Origin: Hyaloscypha bicolor E | Taxonomy: Eukaryota; Ascomycota; Leotiomycetes; Helotiales; Hyaloscyphaceae | Reading direction: 5' to 3' | Assembly: GCF_002865645.1 (NCBI RefSeq) | Contig: NW_020194627.1 | Location: forward strand, 62,001 to 126,000 | DNA: 64,000 nucleotides | In this document: positions 1 through 12,006 of the stretch, one piece after another | Layout of the letters: the number at the start of each line of letters is the position of its first letter | Position numbering within the stretch: the stretch's first letter is position 1 | Made by a program: the position numbers and the translations under genes | Notes under the pieces: model-generated | Databases searched by the model: none | Seen by the model: the letters and a program-made list of their open reading frames with translations, nothing else | What the model was told of the DNA's origin: nothing

Positions 1-3000
1 ACTCAAAGCGGACGCTTCCACCAAGGAGGACAAACTTAGGGATAAAACCCCTAATTCCACTTCTGATTCCACTCCAAAAGCACTAGCTACTCAAGGAAAT
101 TAATCGGGAAATTAGTCCAAAAACAAGAACAAAAAACCGAAGCGTCCCAAGGATCCAAATGCCTACTATACGTTCCATAAGTACAAAGGGCACGATATCA
201 AGGACTATATAAGCTACAAATTAGCTCAGGAATTCTATGATTCCAAAGGAAAAGACACTAATTCCACTAGTAAGGAGGCGTCTTCTGATCCCAAAGCACC
301 TGTATACCCCAAAGCGTATACTGCCATAAAGTCGACAATTAGTGCTCTCCTCAGTGGACAGTCACATGACGAAAATTCCACGAATATCTGGTATATCGAT
401 TCGGGTACTACGGACCATTTTACGGGGAGTAAAAGCTCCTTTATTACGTACGAAGAGATTGATCCATTTCCAATTATCCTTGGCGACGAATCGACGATTC
501 TCATTAGGGGCAAAGGAACCATTCTTTTAGCTACCTAACCAGAGCTAAAAATATAGCTCAATAACGTACTTTACAGCCCCCAATTCCGGAATACCTCCTT
601 ATTATTAATTCCCAAAATTATACGAGCTAGAGGTAACGTTATATTTTCCCAAGGGAACGTCCGAATTATTAATAAAGGAACAACCATTACAACTAGTACT
701 TTTAGCCCCTCTATAGGGCTATATTAGCTTGACTAATTTGGTTCAGGGCATGCCCTAAAAGCGTCAAAATCGGAAGCTTTAGCCTCCCTGGAAACGTGGC
801 ACTAGCAATATGAATACCTGAATGCGAAGTATGTCCTGGAATCGGTAAACCATATCCATGGGCTCTAATTCAAGAACCAAAACCTATTCGATTGCGATCC
901 ATGCGATATGAGCAAGATTACTAGGGCTAGTATAACTGAGCTATACCCTAAAAAACTGCTCCCAGGGGAGTATATTATAATCGACTTGTGGGGGCCATTA
1001 AGGGTTCCATTCCTTAGCAAGAACTCCTATATGCTTTCCACCACTTGCAAGGGTACCAAATATCGTATGGCAGTATATAATTCGGATAGAAAGGGCTACT
1101 TTACAGATCTTTAGTATTAAGTAACCTTCTCTGAAACCCAAACTGGGAATAAAGTCAAGCGCCTATACCTTAATAATGCTCCAGAATTTGTATTAGGTCA
1201 AGTCAAGAACTAGTGCAAATCAAAGGGCATTCGTCTGGAACCAATAACCATTTATATACCTGAATAGAATGGTGTTTCTAAATATAGTATGCATACGATT
1301 ATCGAAGCGGAGCATACGGAGCTAGAATAATTAGGCTTACCGTACGAGTTTTGGGAGGAAGCAGCTATATATGGGATTTATGCCTATAATTAATGCTACC
1401 TGCCCAAAATCGGTATGACTTCATATGAAGCATTCTATGGAGTTAAACCGGACGTTTCTAACCTACGGATATTCGGTTCCTTGGCGTATGTCTATATCCC
1501 CAAGGAAATAGCCTCATAATATAAGTATATAGCCAAGGCCTTTAGGGGCATTTTCACTGGCTATGGTGGTTCCGGATATCGTATTTGGAACCCGCGCAAG
1601 CAGATATTCGTTATTTCTAACCATTATACTATTAAAGAATACGTTAAGGAAGTGTGTCTCCTGAATCCAGTATTCCAGCTATACAGAAGACTGGTTAGTA
1701 CTACTAAAGATTATAACGATACTTCTAGCAATAATACGTATGATCCCGATATAATTTATGGAGATACCATTATTATTAATACTGGAAATTAATAGCTTAA
1801 TATTCCATTAGAAGATAATCGAGAAAATCACTCCGATATTAAAGGGAATACTGCTCAAAGCGCGTTACGTAACCAAATTAAGGATGCTTCTAGTCCAAGC
1901 GAAGCTCCTGAACCCCTATTGGGGAATAATAACCAAGAACCAGAACCGCCTGCAAGTGGTTCTAATTCAGGTTCTATAATTCAGGAGGCACCTATACCTC
2001 CCGAAATAGTTCTAGTCAGGGGTAAATTAATCCCTAGACGTCCGAAATTAACTAGAATTGCCGGGGAATAGCCTGATCCTCGTACTTTGCTAGTTATTAA
2101 CCAGAACACCGAAGCTTCCAAAATTCCAACGTTAATTAATAAAGCTTTTACTAGTCCTAACGCCTATCTTTGGAAACCTTCTATTAGGAAAAAGCTATGA
2201 TCCTATATACGTAATCATATGTGGGATCTAGTAATCAGAAAACACCAAAAAACTATCGGGTATCACTAGTTATTCAAAATCAAGGCTAACGGGTACTATA
2301 AATCAAGGCTAGTGGCACAAGGCTATACCCAATAATATGGTATAGATTACTTTGAAACCTTTGCTCCAGTAGCTAGGCTTTCTACTATATGCATTATATT
2401 AGCCTTAGCGGCTAAATATGGGCTCTATATTTAGTAAATGGACGTCCAAATAGCCTTCCTCTATAGGGAATTAGAAGAGGAGTACTATATGGAATAATCT
2501 CCTGGTTTTATTAAAGGTACTAACCTGATTTGCCGCCTATAAAAGAGCATTTACGGGTTAAAACAAGCCCCTAGGGTTTGGAATCAGGTAATTAATAGTT
2601 TTTTCCGTACCATTAGTTTCCTGAGATCGCTTTGTGATCTAGCCCTATATATATTCCAAGAGTACGAGGTTAATTAGCTACCTCTTCTAATTACTATTTA
2701 TATAGACGATATAATTATCGTTAGTAAAAGTATGGCTCAAATTAACAAAATCAAGGAGTAACTCCATCAGAAATTCAATATAACTAATTTGGGAGAAATC
2801 AAAACGCTTCTAGGCATGGAAATCATTCGTTTTTAGGACGGTTTTGTATTCCTGTACCAAAATCGATATCTTACGGATATGCTCCAAAGGTATTAAATGG
2901 AAGGTTCCACCCCTATTTCCATACCAATAGCTCAAGCTACGGTTCCAAAAGGGGAAGATATTAATATTACAGAATATTAGAGTCATACGGGATCACTTAT

Positions 3001-3655
3001 ATGGCTATCCCTAGCATTAAGACCCGATTTTTGCTATGCCGCTAGGTATTTGGGACGTTCCAATTCCTGTCCTAAAGCCTCCCATAGCTCTATACAGAAG
3101 CGTATAATGCAATATATCAAGGGATCGCTTAATATAGGCATTCTATATGACGCTTTATCTAAAGAAGGACTTATTAGGTACTCAGATACCGATTATAGAG
3201 GCGATTTATAGGACCGTAAATCAACCTCCGGTATGGTTTTTACCCTATTTGGTAGAGTAATTAGCTAGGCCAGCACTAAACAGAAAACTATAGCAACTGC
3301 TACTATGGAAGCGAAGTATATCGCCCTTACTCCGGTAGTCAAAGAAGCCCTATGGCTAAAGTAACTGTTTGAAGAAATATCGATTCCTATGGGACCAATC
3401 GAGCTAAAAACGGACGCTCAGGGAGCTCTTGATTTAGCTATGAACGTACGATTTTCTCAGAAAACCAAGCATATCAATATCAGACATCATTTTATTAGGG
3501 ACCATATTAATACCAAGGATATTGAGCTCAAGCATGTTCCTATACAGGAAATAACGGCCGATATTCTCACCAAACCATTGGCTAGACCCGCTTTTGAACT
3601 GCTACGTTCAAAGCTAGGTATTATTAGCCTTACTAACGTCAAACCTCGACTATAA
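1..3655 (+). pseudogene. Ty1/copia gag-pol relic, 5' end outside window
   Basis: This is the internal region of a copia retrotransposon, entered part-way through gag; base 1 matches about base 12773 of the second copia element in the window. In order one can read the gag tail with a degenerate zinc knuckle (about 160-235), the integrase core and its C-terminal part (about 900-1660), reverse transcriptase with a YIDD active-site box near 2700-2715, and RNase H ending at 3655. The frame is interrupted by many TAA and TAG codons at places where CAA, CAG or TGG is expected. That pattern fits RIP. No piece is long enough to be functional; the longest open stretch is the RNase H end (3389-3655). 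Confidence 0.9.
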
Positions 3656-3665
3656 GGAGGAGGCG

Positions 3666-4025
3666 TATTGAACTAGCTAGCTTGGCTAGTATCCTTTCCT
3701 TCCACTCCAGGTTCAACCACTAATTCAGTTCGTCCGATTATTGGGTATTACTTACGTACGAATACACTAATCGTTTATTAGTATCGCCATTCGATTACGT
3801 TCCTTAAACGTACGTTCAGGAATCAGATTGGTAAATCGTTCCCACCACCAAGTAAGTGCGGGGTAAATCACATGGTGGGGTGGAAATCAGGAATATAGCT
3901 AGGGAACCCATTCCCTCTGTTTTTTATGGAATCACTCTCCTGTATCTAGTCAAAACTAGTCATTCTACAGATTGTCAATCTCCAATATATCGATTTTCCA
4001 CCGATAAATCGATCCCAGTTCAATA
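3666..4025 (+). repeat. 3' LTR of the first copia element
   Basis: The LTR begins directly after a purine-rich tract (AAGGAGGAGGCG, about 3654-3665) that follows the pol stop, and ends with AATA at 4025. It is 360 bp, against 326 bp for the LTRs of the second element. The two share their first bases and a similar last 100 bp but differ in the middle, so they are related subfamilies. The first two bases read TA rather than TG, as RIP would give. The 5' LTR lies outside the window. Confidence 0.8.
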
Positions 4026-4409
4026 CAGGCCCCCTTGCTAGTACGGACCATGTCTTGCCAGACAAAGGGATACCCTGCTACCTCGTGCCTCGTGCACATC
4101 TTTGAGAGTATCCTTGTGCTTTTTCTCAGCTGCAATCACCGGTTTTTTACGGATCTGGAGTTCTAGGCGTGAAAAGTTTTTCTGCAAAGAACTGACTCGG
4201 ATGCGAGGGACAATTTTTGAACATGGGCTTTCAGGGGCAAGAGAGTTTACTGCTTGTATTGATCATAATCTTTGGCATCTTCTTTCTTTAAGCTTTGATT
4301 CCTTGGTTGCTCCTTTGTAGACCACGTTTAACCTAATTCTTTAAATTTTCCCTTCACTCTCATTCATTTCACAGGGACACGAAGTTTTCAATTCATCTTT
4401 CTTTTGGAA

Positions 4410-7025
4410 ATGTTGAATAGGGCGCTGTACATGAGTGTATTGCTACTTACCAGTCATGCGGTTGCACAAAATTTTAGTTTGTATCCTACCGTGGATGAAG
4501 TCAGCCTGGCAACGGCACTCAACATCAGCAGTGACTGCTTAGAAGCACTGTGAGTTCTCTATTCCTTATGAGTCGATTGTAAGTGGAAGCATATAATCCT
4601 AGAAAGGTGGAGGGGGGGTGGGCCTGCCCGCTCAGCTACCGCTCACTTGATTTTCTTTACAATGCCAACTTCAGTGACATGAGTCAAGAATTTATAATAT
4701 ATTGCTGTTAGCTGACTTTTGAGCAGCAATACCACTCTACCTTGCGACCCAACCTTGTTTCAGATGGCCAGTTCGGTGGATAACTACTGGTGGCTTTCAG
4801 ACGACCTTACCAATCTCTGCACAGATGCTTGCTTCGAGGCTGTTCAAGACTGGAACGACGATGTTGCAAATAGATGCGTTTTTGACAGCATTGTAGCATA
4901 CAATAAAGTTGTTGATGCTGGATCCGTCGCCGGAAGGTTCTACGACGGTTTTCAAATTGCATGTCTCACGTCCGGGAAGTAAGTTGAAGTCAATATTAAT
5001 CCCAGAACTGAACTATGTGGACAAATAATAAATCTATCAATAGTTATACGGACGCTGATAGCTCAAACGGAGATGAGGATATAACTTACTGTTTGCTGGA
5101 CAGCCAAGACTGGGTGGGTAGCGATGTTATTCGACCTGACTGCACGGTAGACCCTACCGATCCGTCTTGTACTGATCCAGCAGATATGAGCCCCGATAAC
5201 GAGCGTCTTGCAAATCTGTATGCAGACGATGTGGTAAGAAATACCAGTAACATATCCTACCATGATCCATGCTAATTATAAACTCAAGCTTTGTAGTGAC
5301 TGTTTTGTACAGTGAGTGTTTCTAGCACGCTCCTCTCGTCTCCCAAATCTCTCCTTTGAGGTACTATGATTGCCATGTCTTTTGAGTTGAGGCATACCTC
5401 TAGCTTCGGGAAACCAAAGTTAATGTTCTACCCTCCAACTCGGTGGAACAATATTGACTCGCATATTTTGAAAGGTTGATGTATCAGAGATTGATCTCGC
5501 CATATCTGCCGGACCATGACTACTCGGACTATCTCATCGAGCAAGTACGTATATGGGGAGGAGATTTTTCCCTATTTCAGACTGTCTCAGGAGGAAAGCG
5601 TGGATCACACGTTGCTTTCAAGACATTCCGTTTGAGGAAGTCTTCCAAACCTATCCTAATCCGTCCGCGTTCCTCCAGATTCCTCCTAAACCCTTCCAAA
5701 TGAGGCAAAAACTGACTCTCTACTCCGTGTAGTACCAAGATATTCTAGATGTTTGCAATTACACCGACAACATGCCTGAGCTAGTCATCAGAGCTCCGCC
5801 TGTCTATCTTGATGCAACTCCCCCGCCACTCAATCTCAGCAGTTTTGCCCCCAATACAACGTGTACTGGTCAGACGATTGTGAAAAGCACTCTCGACCCC
5901 AACGCAAATTGCAACACAATCTCGCAGGCATTCAATGCAGCAACTGGCGACGTTCAAGCAGCGACTGGAAGCCCCAATTGCACCATCACGCATTCGTCAT
6001 TCTGCTTGCCAGAGCCCTGCGCTCTTGAGCAAGTTCCTTCCAATGCAAGCTGCGATTCATTAGCAGCATCGTTCTCAACTGCCAATCTCACCGTCAGCAC
6101 GGTTCAGCTTTTGACCTGGAATCCCAATATCAACGGGCTTTGCGATAGCCTCACCCCGGGCGACTATGTTTGTGCCGGCGCACCAGGAGGTTCGTATATC
6201 CCCCCAACTCTTCCTCCCGGAAACTCAAGCGATGCTGGACAGCAACGCGGAGGCGACGGTGGCACTCCTACTAATCCCGCGGGGCCAATTTCCACCGCAG
6301 AAGTGCCATCGCCAATCCAGACTGGTATTGTCGTCGGATGCACCAAGTTCACAAAAGCGGTCTCTGGCGACTTGTGCTATCAATTCGCTTCGGATAACAA
6401 TATCACAACCACTGAGCTCTACGCATGGAATACGATCCTTGGGAGCGATGGCAGCAACTGTAGGACCGAATTTCAAGCTGGTTACTACTATTGCATTACA
6501 GGCCCATCAGTGAGTGCGACTAGCACCAGCAGCGCTCCGACAGCATCATCTTCCTGTGCTGGAGGAACAGCACCACCAGAGCAGACTCAGGCAGGTATCG
6601 CATGTAATTGTGACAAGTGGGCGGAACAGACCGACGGGGTGTATTGTGCCGATATGGCAAGCGCAGCTGGGATTACTTTGGCCCAGCTCTACGCACTGAA
6701 TCCAGCTTTGAATGGCGATTGCTCTGGACTGTGGGGTGGATATGCATACTGCATTGGTCCGGTTCCTACTGCAACGGCTACGATATCATCGACTGCTCCA
6801 ACATCAACTTGTGCTGGAGGGACTGCACCGCCAGAGCAGACGCAGGCGGGGATTTCTTGTAAATGCAATAAATGGGTAGAGCAAACGAGTGGAGTGTATT
6901 GTGCTGATATAGCAACTGCGGCTGGGATAACTTTGCAGACTCTTTACAGTCTTAATCCGGCGTTAAATGGAGACTGCTCTGGCTTGTGGGCAGGATATGC
7001 TTATTGCATTGGACTTGCCGCTTAA
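4410..7025 (+). CDS. Secreted multi-LysM-domain protein
   Basis: LysM proteins bind chitin-type N-acetylglucosamine polymers; secreted fungal forms protect hyphae from chitinases or hide chitin fragments from host receptors. I place six exons: 4410-4549, 4724-4978, 5044-5233, 5289-5311, 5475-5544 and 5733-7025. All junctions are GT..AG and phases agree, giving 656 residues. A signal peptide ends near residue 19 (AVA|Q). The N-terminal third is Cys-rich. LysM-like units are visible at about residues 321-376, 422-482, 515-568 and 600-653, joined by Ser/Thr/Pro linkers; a weaker Cys-bounded segment lies near 270-320. The last two units are near-duplicates, each preceded by the linker [15 protein letters not shown]. 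The 23-bp fourth exon is needed to keep the conserved Cys-rich stretch. No frame damage is seen although the gene starts 384 bp after a RIP-damaged LTR. The family assignment is firm; the exact role is inference. Confidence 0.88.
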
Positions 7026-7227
7026 GGGCTAAGGATGCGGATGCCAGGGGAAGAATAATATTAATGAATGTAACATACTGCACCACGTCTATGGAATCGT
7101 GTGACCTAAAACAGTCATCTGAAATGCCAGCAATTCAATCTTTAGAGATTGACAAAGCTTTCAACCTTGGTTTGATAATGAAATGACAAATATATTTCAA
7201 GCAAAGGGGCATTCCCAATGCGCCTTA

Positions 7228-7499
7228 CGAGCCTACTGAGATAAGTCTGAGTTTTCAGGCTTTTCGCTACCCTAAAGGAATGCTAAAGCCGAAATTTGAA
7301 TTTTCAGATCGACTCGGACTTCATCGAACGAGTTTAGATAATCAACGTTGAGTTTCTTTAAGAGTGGGATTCCAAATTTAAACGATTTTGATTTGTAATA
7401 ATTGAGCAAAGTTTAAGTAAAGTAGTCGATTTTCGTGTTTATCGCTTGAAAATGGCCCGAAAAGCAGCCTGAAAACTCAGACTTATCTCAGTAGGCTCG
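7228..7499. mobile_element. MITE with about 40-bp TIRs and TTA target duplication
   Basis: Inverted repeats of about 40 bp, beginning CGAGCCTACTGAGATAAGTC, occupy 7228-7266 and 7458-7499; the right copy has a 3-bp insertion. The 272-bp element has no coding capacity and a moderately AT-rich centre. It is bracketed by TTA at 7225-7227 and 7500-7502. A 3-bp TTA duplication is characteristic of PIF/Harbinger-derived MITEs, but a TA duplication (Tc1/mariner type) cannot be excluded from one copy. It lies between the LysM gene and the next gene. Confidence 0.78.
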
Positions 7500-7592
7500 T
7501 TAGCGAGACGCTAGCGATAATACCCGGGCATATGTGTTTCGACCAGCCATCCTCGTCTCCTCTTGTAAACAACACCAAAGTGAAGAAGCACC

Positions 7593-8498
7593 ATGTCAGG
7601 AAAAACACCCTATTCCCGCGATGAAACTGTATCAGCCATCAAATCATTCTATGAATTTCTCACCACACTTCCAGGTCTTTTGCCGTCAGCAATCCAAGAC
7701 GCACCGCCAAACGGCTGGCCTGAAATCGACTCGAACACCTTGGCACCGCTGAAAAAGAACGAAGCCGTCATCGACCTCCTCCGTCATATTCCATACATTG
7801 ACAACAACAATTCCAGAGGGACCGTTGAAATCGCCTATAAAACCTTGGCGCTTCAGTTCAACAGGCCAGCCAAAAAGAGACCTATCGATTTCAGCAAATT
7901 AGAAGGCAGTTATATTCCTGTCGGCTGTGAGTTACCAGAACACGTGGTCGCGTTGACGAAGGGTGGCGAGTATGGGAGTTGGCTGTTGCTCGATACTCAA
8001 GAAGGTAAGTTGCTCCAAATATATATATATATTTTACCAAAAAAATCTACAGCCTCGAAGATGTGATATATAAGGCTGACAATGCAGGCACTGTCACGGA
8101 TTATATCATGATGGAGCGCCCAGAGCGTGACTATCCACCCCTGGATGATCCAGAAAATTGGCGTGCATATCACACACTTCCCATTGTGGAGTTTTTCGAG
8201 CTCTGGAAGGAGAAGTATCGCTCCCTCGAATGGGTTGTTCTTCCTGAAAAGGGGCATGAGGATGGGGTGTACATTCAGCCAAGAAAAGAAATAGACGTGA
8301 GTAACAGCAGATCAACATGAAAATAATAATTACTGACGATTTATATTGCAGGAGATTCGAGACATCTATCGTGCGCATGGCTGGCCATCTTCATTTCGTT
8401 TTCAGGAATGCAAGGATAAATTGTTGAAGCTGGAGGAGAAACGCCGGGAGGAATTTTTGAATCAGGTTCGAGGTCAATATTATTCGCCTCCGGAATAG
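7593..8498 (+). CDS. Hypothetical 255-residue protein, possibly SMI1/KNR4-like
   Basis: Three exons, 7593-8004, 8088-8296 and 8352-8498, join in phase through GT..AG introns of 83 and 55 bp. The product has no signal peptide or membrane segment. It is acidic and rich in Trp, Pro and Tyr, with a C-terminal charged helix (EEKRREEF). The central part, with LPEHVVALTKGGEYGSWLLL followed by an aspartate-rich stretch, resembles the general layout of SMI1/KNR4 (SUKH) domains. I cannot confirm this by motif, so function is open. Splice signals and sustained coding quality make it a likely real gene. Confidence 0.62.
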
Positions 8499-8634
8499 GT
8501 GAAATCAAGGAGCTCGAGATGAAGTTCGGTGATTTGATGAGGGAGAAAGATCCACTAACCGCTTCAATAAAATGACAATGATTCGTCTCAGAAACTTGAG
8601 ATCATATTTTCAAAACAGAGTAGGTATCTTGTTT

Positions 8635-8760
8635 TGCAAATCGAGCAGATTGACCTTAAATTCACTAGCCATCTTCTTTTTTAAGTCAAGTAGATTGACC
8701 CTAGATTCCCTGACCGTCTTCTTTCTAAATCTAGCAGATTGCCCCCAGATTCACATTTAT
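8635..8760 (+). repeat. Three-copy 45-bp tandem repeat
   Basis: The word GCAGATTG or GTAGATTG recurs at 8645, 8690 and 8734, so the unit is 44-45 bp and is present three times with divergence. Each unit holds a T-rich run (CTTCTTT). The 45-bp period is a multiple of three, so an uninterrupted but probably non-coding frame runs through it. It lies in the short space between two convergent genes. Confidence 0.6.
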
Positions 8761-8859
8761 CGTATCTTATCCTCAACACATCTATTTGACCTTGACCAGA
8801 CAGCGAGATAATAGCATCACCTCGGATACTCATTCTACCTAAACCCAAGCACCCACATT

Positions 8860-11070
8860 CTAATTTACACACCACAATTGGTTGATCGGCAACTTAGTTG
8901 CAGAAAAACCCCCTTCAGCTAAATCCGTCGGCCTTTTCGTGGTCGCTCCGGCCTCTTCCATCTGCATTTCTCGACCCCTACCATGATCAACAAGCTCGAC
9001 GGCAATCAAATGTTCGTCTCGCTTTTTCACTCTCGCTACGACGCATCTCTGAGTGGCCTTTCCTCCGGATTCAGAAACCAGTGGCCTAAGAGCGATAATC
9101 GCAAACATACCCGCACCTTGAGACCAAATGTCCACTTTCGTGGAGGACTGATAAGTGTAGCTCTTGTTTTCCTGGTCTTTAAACACCAGTTTGCCAGAAA
9201 TTTCATTTTCTAAATGTATCAGAAAGCCTGGAAATCTGACCTCGAGTCCATCTTCTGTCACAGTGCCTGCTTCTGTACGAGACTCTTGAAAGCCGTCGGG
9301 ATCAAGAAATGTTTCTGGGGCCCACCCAAATCCCGAAATCTTGAGCTTCGGAGTTGTGCTGAAGATGATGCAGCTATCGATATATGACAGCAACTTCCAG
9401 ATGACTGACATTGCGAGTTGACTGTCCTTTCCTGCTTGGAGGACCTGTTCGATATCGAGGCTAAGAGTGTTGGCTATGCATATGGCTTCGTCAGACTTCA
9501 CAGTAGTCGAGCGGTACTGCATCGCCCGGTAGATAACGTTAGAGGCCATTTTGCTGGAAACTTCCGGGTTGAAGAGATTTCTGTTGAAAACCGAGCTCGT
9601 TAGAGTGAAGTTGGTAAGCAGATTTCTGGCCACTGTGTCCCCAGTGTCCACCACGTCTCTGAATCTCTTATACACATCAAAATAGTCGACCGGACCATCA
9701 CTGAACTGTAGGAACAGCTCGTTTGCAAAGCTGCCTTCCTGAAGTGTCCAAAGCCGGTGCATCCACCGAGAGCACTCAAGTCTGAGAAGAATCTCTTGTT
9801 TAGATGTCTCCCGGAAAACTCCTCTCTGGAGATAGGAATCCAGGACTATAACCGAGCTGGCCTCTTTATACGTCTGCTGAAGCATCTTTATGCCAAGAGT
9901 CTGCGCTTCTGGTGGATGAGTTGGGCAGCATATAGTATCAATCCAGAACGGTGTTAGCGGCTTACTGAATGGAACAAATGAGATCGTCAGAGCGCCTGAA
10001 CCGATACGGCGAGTTGCTCGGGCACGTTCGATTCCTGAAGCTAGTTTTTGCAGCCGATCAAGTTTGCACACCCTTAGCCGGTTTGAATGGGGGTTTCCGA
10101 GTCCATCCGACCAGACGTGCGAGAAGGCAATGTACTGCCGCACCTCATTCGACGACTTGATGGCGACATTGAGTTTGGCGGGGTTTGAAAGTCCTGCTAG
10201 AGATTCCCACATTTCGCCATCATTTGCTACCAGAATGGCAGGCAAGTTCCCTCCGAGCAATATATCATGCGCTTTGTTGACGTCTAGCTCAAACCATGGA
10301 CATTCGCAACCATCGGCAACGTGCCCAGGCTCCGGATATGTCTTCATATTCGAGTACACCTCCAACATTCTGCAATTTTTTTCGCCACACTCAGCATGCT
10401 GATACCGAGGGTTTGGGGGCTCCAGCTGAACAGAGGCAAGAATCATGTCGAGATTCTCGGAGATCGAAATCATTTCGGACGGGCACCATCCGTGGCTGCG
10501 CAGCCTCTTCTTGATAGGGTCTATCAATACACCAGGCCATGAATATCCAGACCAGTAGCCTGATGGTATCTTTTCAGAGGATCCACTCAGAGGTCGAATT
10601 GTCCCCGAGAGGAAGTTGACAAGAATAGCTACGCCCATCAAGACTTGCGTATCAGCCGCAGGCGGCTCGCAAGCCAAGGATACGACTTGAAAGGCTCGGT
10701 CGAAACACGCCAATAGGTGTCGGGGTCGTTCCTCTTTGTCTTGTCGTGCATCCCAGTGGCTCTTTGTGGCTACCGCAAGATTTTTGGTGCAAAGAACAAT
10801 CTCCTGGGCGTCATTGACAGAGGTCCAGTCCTTGTCATTCGTATAATCCTCCTCCAGAAACTCGTGCAAGAGCCCGAAAAAGAGCCAGGTCTGAAGGACT
10901 GCCGCCTGAGAAGCTGGTGTGTCGCTCTCCTGGAGAATGGCATCCTGGCTTTCAAAGCCTTTGCGATTGGGATAGGTCAAGAACGGCCCTTTGTCATACT
11001 CCTCAACCCCTACGTAGGGAAACTCGATTGGAGTGCCAACGGCATTGTAAGGACGTGGAATGTGATCCAT
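8860..11070 (-). CDS. HET-domain protein (heterokaryon-incompatibility type)
   Basis: HET-domain proteins act in self/non-self recognition and programmed cell death after hyphal fusion in Pezizomycotina. This is a single-exon gene of 736 residues. The three HET blocks are visible: IAFSHVWSDGLG near residues 314-325, FWIDTICCP near 375-383 with the following aligned helix, and RLWTLQEG near 439-446. An N-terminal region of about 300 residues and a C-terminal region of about 270 residues have no domain I recognise. No membrane segments or NTPase motifs (NACHT) are present. The frame is intact. It is convergent with the three-exon gene ending at 8498. Confidence 0.88.
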   Translation of the reverse strand: MDHIPRPYNAVGTPIEFPYVGVEEYDKGPFLTYPNRKGFESQDAILQESDTPASQAAVLQTWLFFGLLHEFLEEDYTNDKDWTSVNDAQEIVLCTKNLAVATKSHWDARQDKEERPRHLLACFDRAFQVVSLACEPPAADTQVLMGVAILVNFLSGTIRPLSGSSEKIPSGYWSGYSWPGVLIDPIKKRLRSHGWCPSEMISISENLDMILASVQLEPPNPRYQHAECGEKNCRMLEVYSNMKTYPEPGHVADGCECPWFELDVNKAHDILLGGNLPAILVANDGEMWESLAGLSNPAKLNVAIKSSNEVRQYIAFSHVWSDGLGNPHSNRLRVCKLDRLQKLASGIERARATRRIGSGALTISFVPFSKPLTPFWIDTICCPTHPPEAQTLGIKMLQQTYKEASSVIVLDSYLQRGVFRETSKQEILLRLECSRWMHRLWTLQEGSFANELFLQFSDGPVDYFDVYKRFRDVVDTGDTVARNLLTNFTLTSSVFNRNLFNPEVSSKMASNVIYRAMQYRSTTVKSDEAICIANTLSLDIEQVLQAGKDSQLAMSVIWKLLSYIDSCIIFSTTPKLKISGFGWAPETFLDPDGFQESRTEAGTVTEDGLEVRFPGFLIHLENEISGKLVFKDQENKSYTYQSSTKVDIWSQGAGMFAIIALRPLVSESGGKATQRCVVARVKKRDEHLIAVELVDHGRGREMQMEEAGATTKRPTDLAEGGFSATKLPINQLWCVN

Positions 11071-11385
11071 TTCAGATGACGATTTATAAGAGAAATGTTC
11101 TTTCCAATCTCAATGAGATGCGGGTCGATATATAAGTTAAAATGAACCTGCACAGCCTAGTCCCGTAGGCGAGTGCTTTTTCAGCTCACCGAAATGTCTC
11201 CGTATTTGATTGGAACACACTCATGGCCACAGGTGAGGCCGCGCTTGGCTACGTGGCACTGCTTCACATGCCGCCTATTCCTGCAAGGCTCTCCAATTAC
11301 ATCTCTGTTGTCAGTTACACTTTGTCATTCAGAAAGCCGATTTGACTTTGAGGCCTTAGAATTGTTTGAGTAGGCGCTGCACTTC
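11071..11385. other. Intergenic flank, left of the 13-kb element
   Basis: No gene is seen on the plus strand. The last 60 bp before the element, read on the minus strand, continue the frame of the ORF broken at 24462 and reach TGA at 11325-11327. They may therefore be the lost 3' end of that ORF. Confidence 0.5.
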
Positions 11386-11458
11386 TACTGAGGCCCACAG
11401 CTAGCTAGCGGACAAATCCGAGAAGCGAAAAGTGATTTTCTGATTTTCTGATTTTCGC
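11386..11458 (+). repeat. Left terminal inverted repeat of the 13-kb element
   Basis: It pairs with 24391-24461. The copies differ in a short variable patch after GAGGCC and by a 9-bp duplication of TGATTTTCT in the left copy. Inward of both lies a C-rich (left) or G-rich (right) run of CACACCCCCC type. Confidence 0.82.
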
Positions 11459-11680
11459 ACTGGCGCCCCGCACACCCCCCTCCTCCCCAAGGCAGAATTC
11501 CTAATTAGGGGTATAGTACCCATACGTGACTTTCGGCTTAGATAACGCAATAATAGTAAGGCTGCTTGCTTGTCTAATTAACGAAGTGAGAGCCTATACT
11601 ACCGTGTGAAATCGTGCCAAAATTAGGCCGGATAGTATAATATAAAATTAAGTATTTATTACAAATTACTATAGTCAGGT

Positions 11681-12006
11681 TGTTGAATTGGTACTAGCTT
11701 ACTAGTCCTTCCAGTACCAGGTTCAACTACTAATATTAGCTTCGCCACTCTCATTTATAATGGTTTACTATGGAAGCCTATGGAATAGCTCACTATGGAA
11801 GCTCAGGGAACGCTCACTAATATATATGAGTCATCTGATTTATAATATACTAGAGGAAATCGCCACCCACTAGTTGGTATATAAGAACTATACTTTAGAT
11901 TCCTCCTCTCCTTTTTTACTCTTCACTCTCCTGTATCTAGTCATTTTACAGATTATTAATCTCTAATATATCGATTTTCCATTAATAAATCGATCACTTT
12001 CTAATA
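11681..12006 (+). repeat. 5' LTR of nested copia element
   Basis: Starts TGTTGAATTG and ends AATA. A TATA-like TATATAAG at 11878-11885 is a candidate promoter. The sequence GGTTCTGAGC at 12007 directly after the LTR sits where the primer-binding site belongs. It differs from the 3' LTR at 13 of 326 positions, all transitions. Confidence 0.9.

Noticed and set aside
4102..4320. 72-codon frame before the LysM gene
   Set aside because: No coding features; it ends before the signal-peptide exon, which has a better start at 4410.
6164..6862. Several frames of 60-115 codons in the LysM region
   Set aside because: Shadows of the last LysM exon in other frames.
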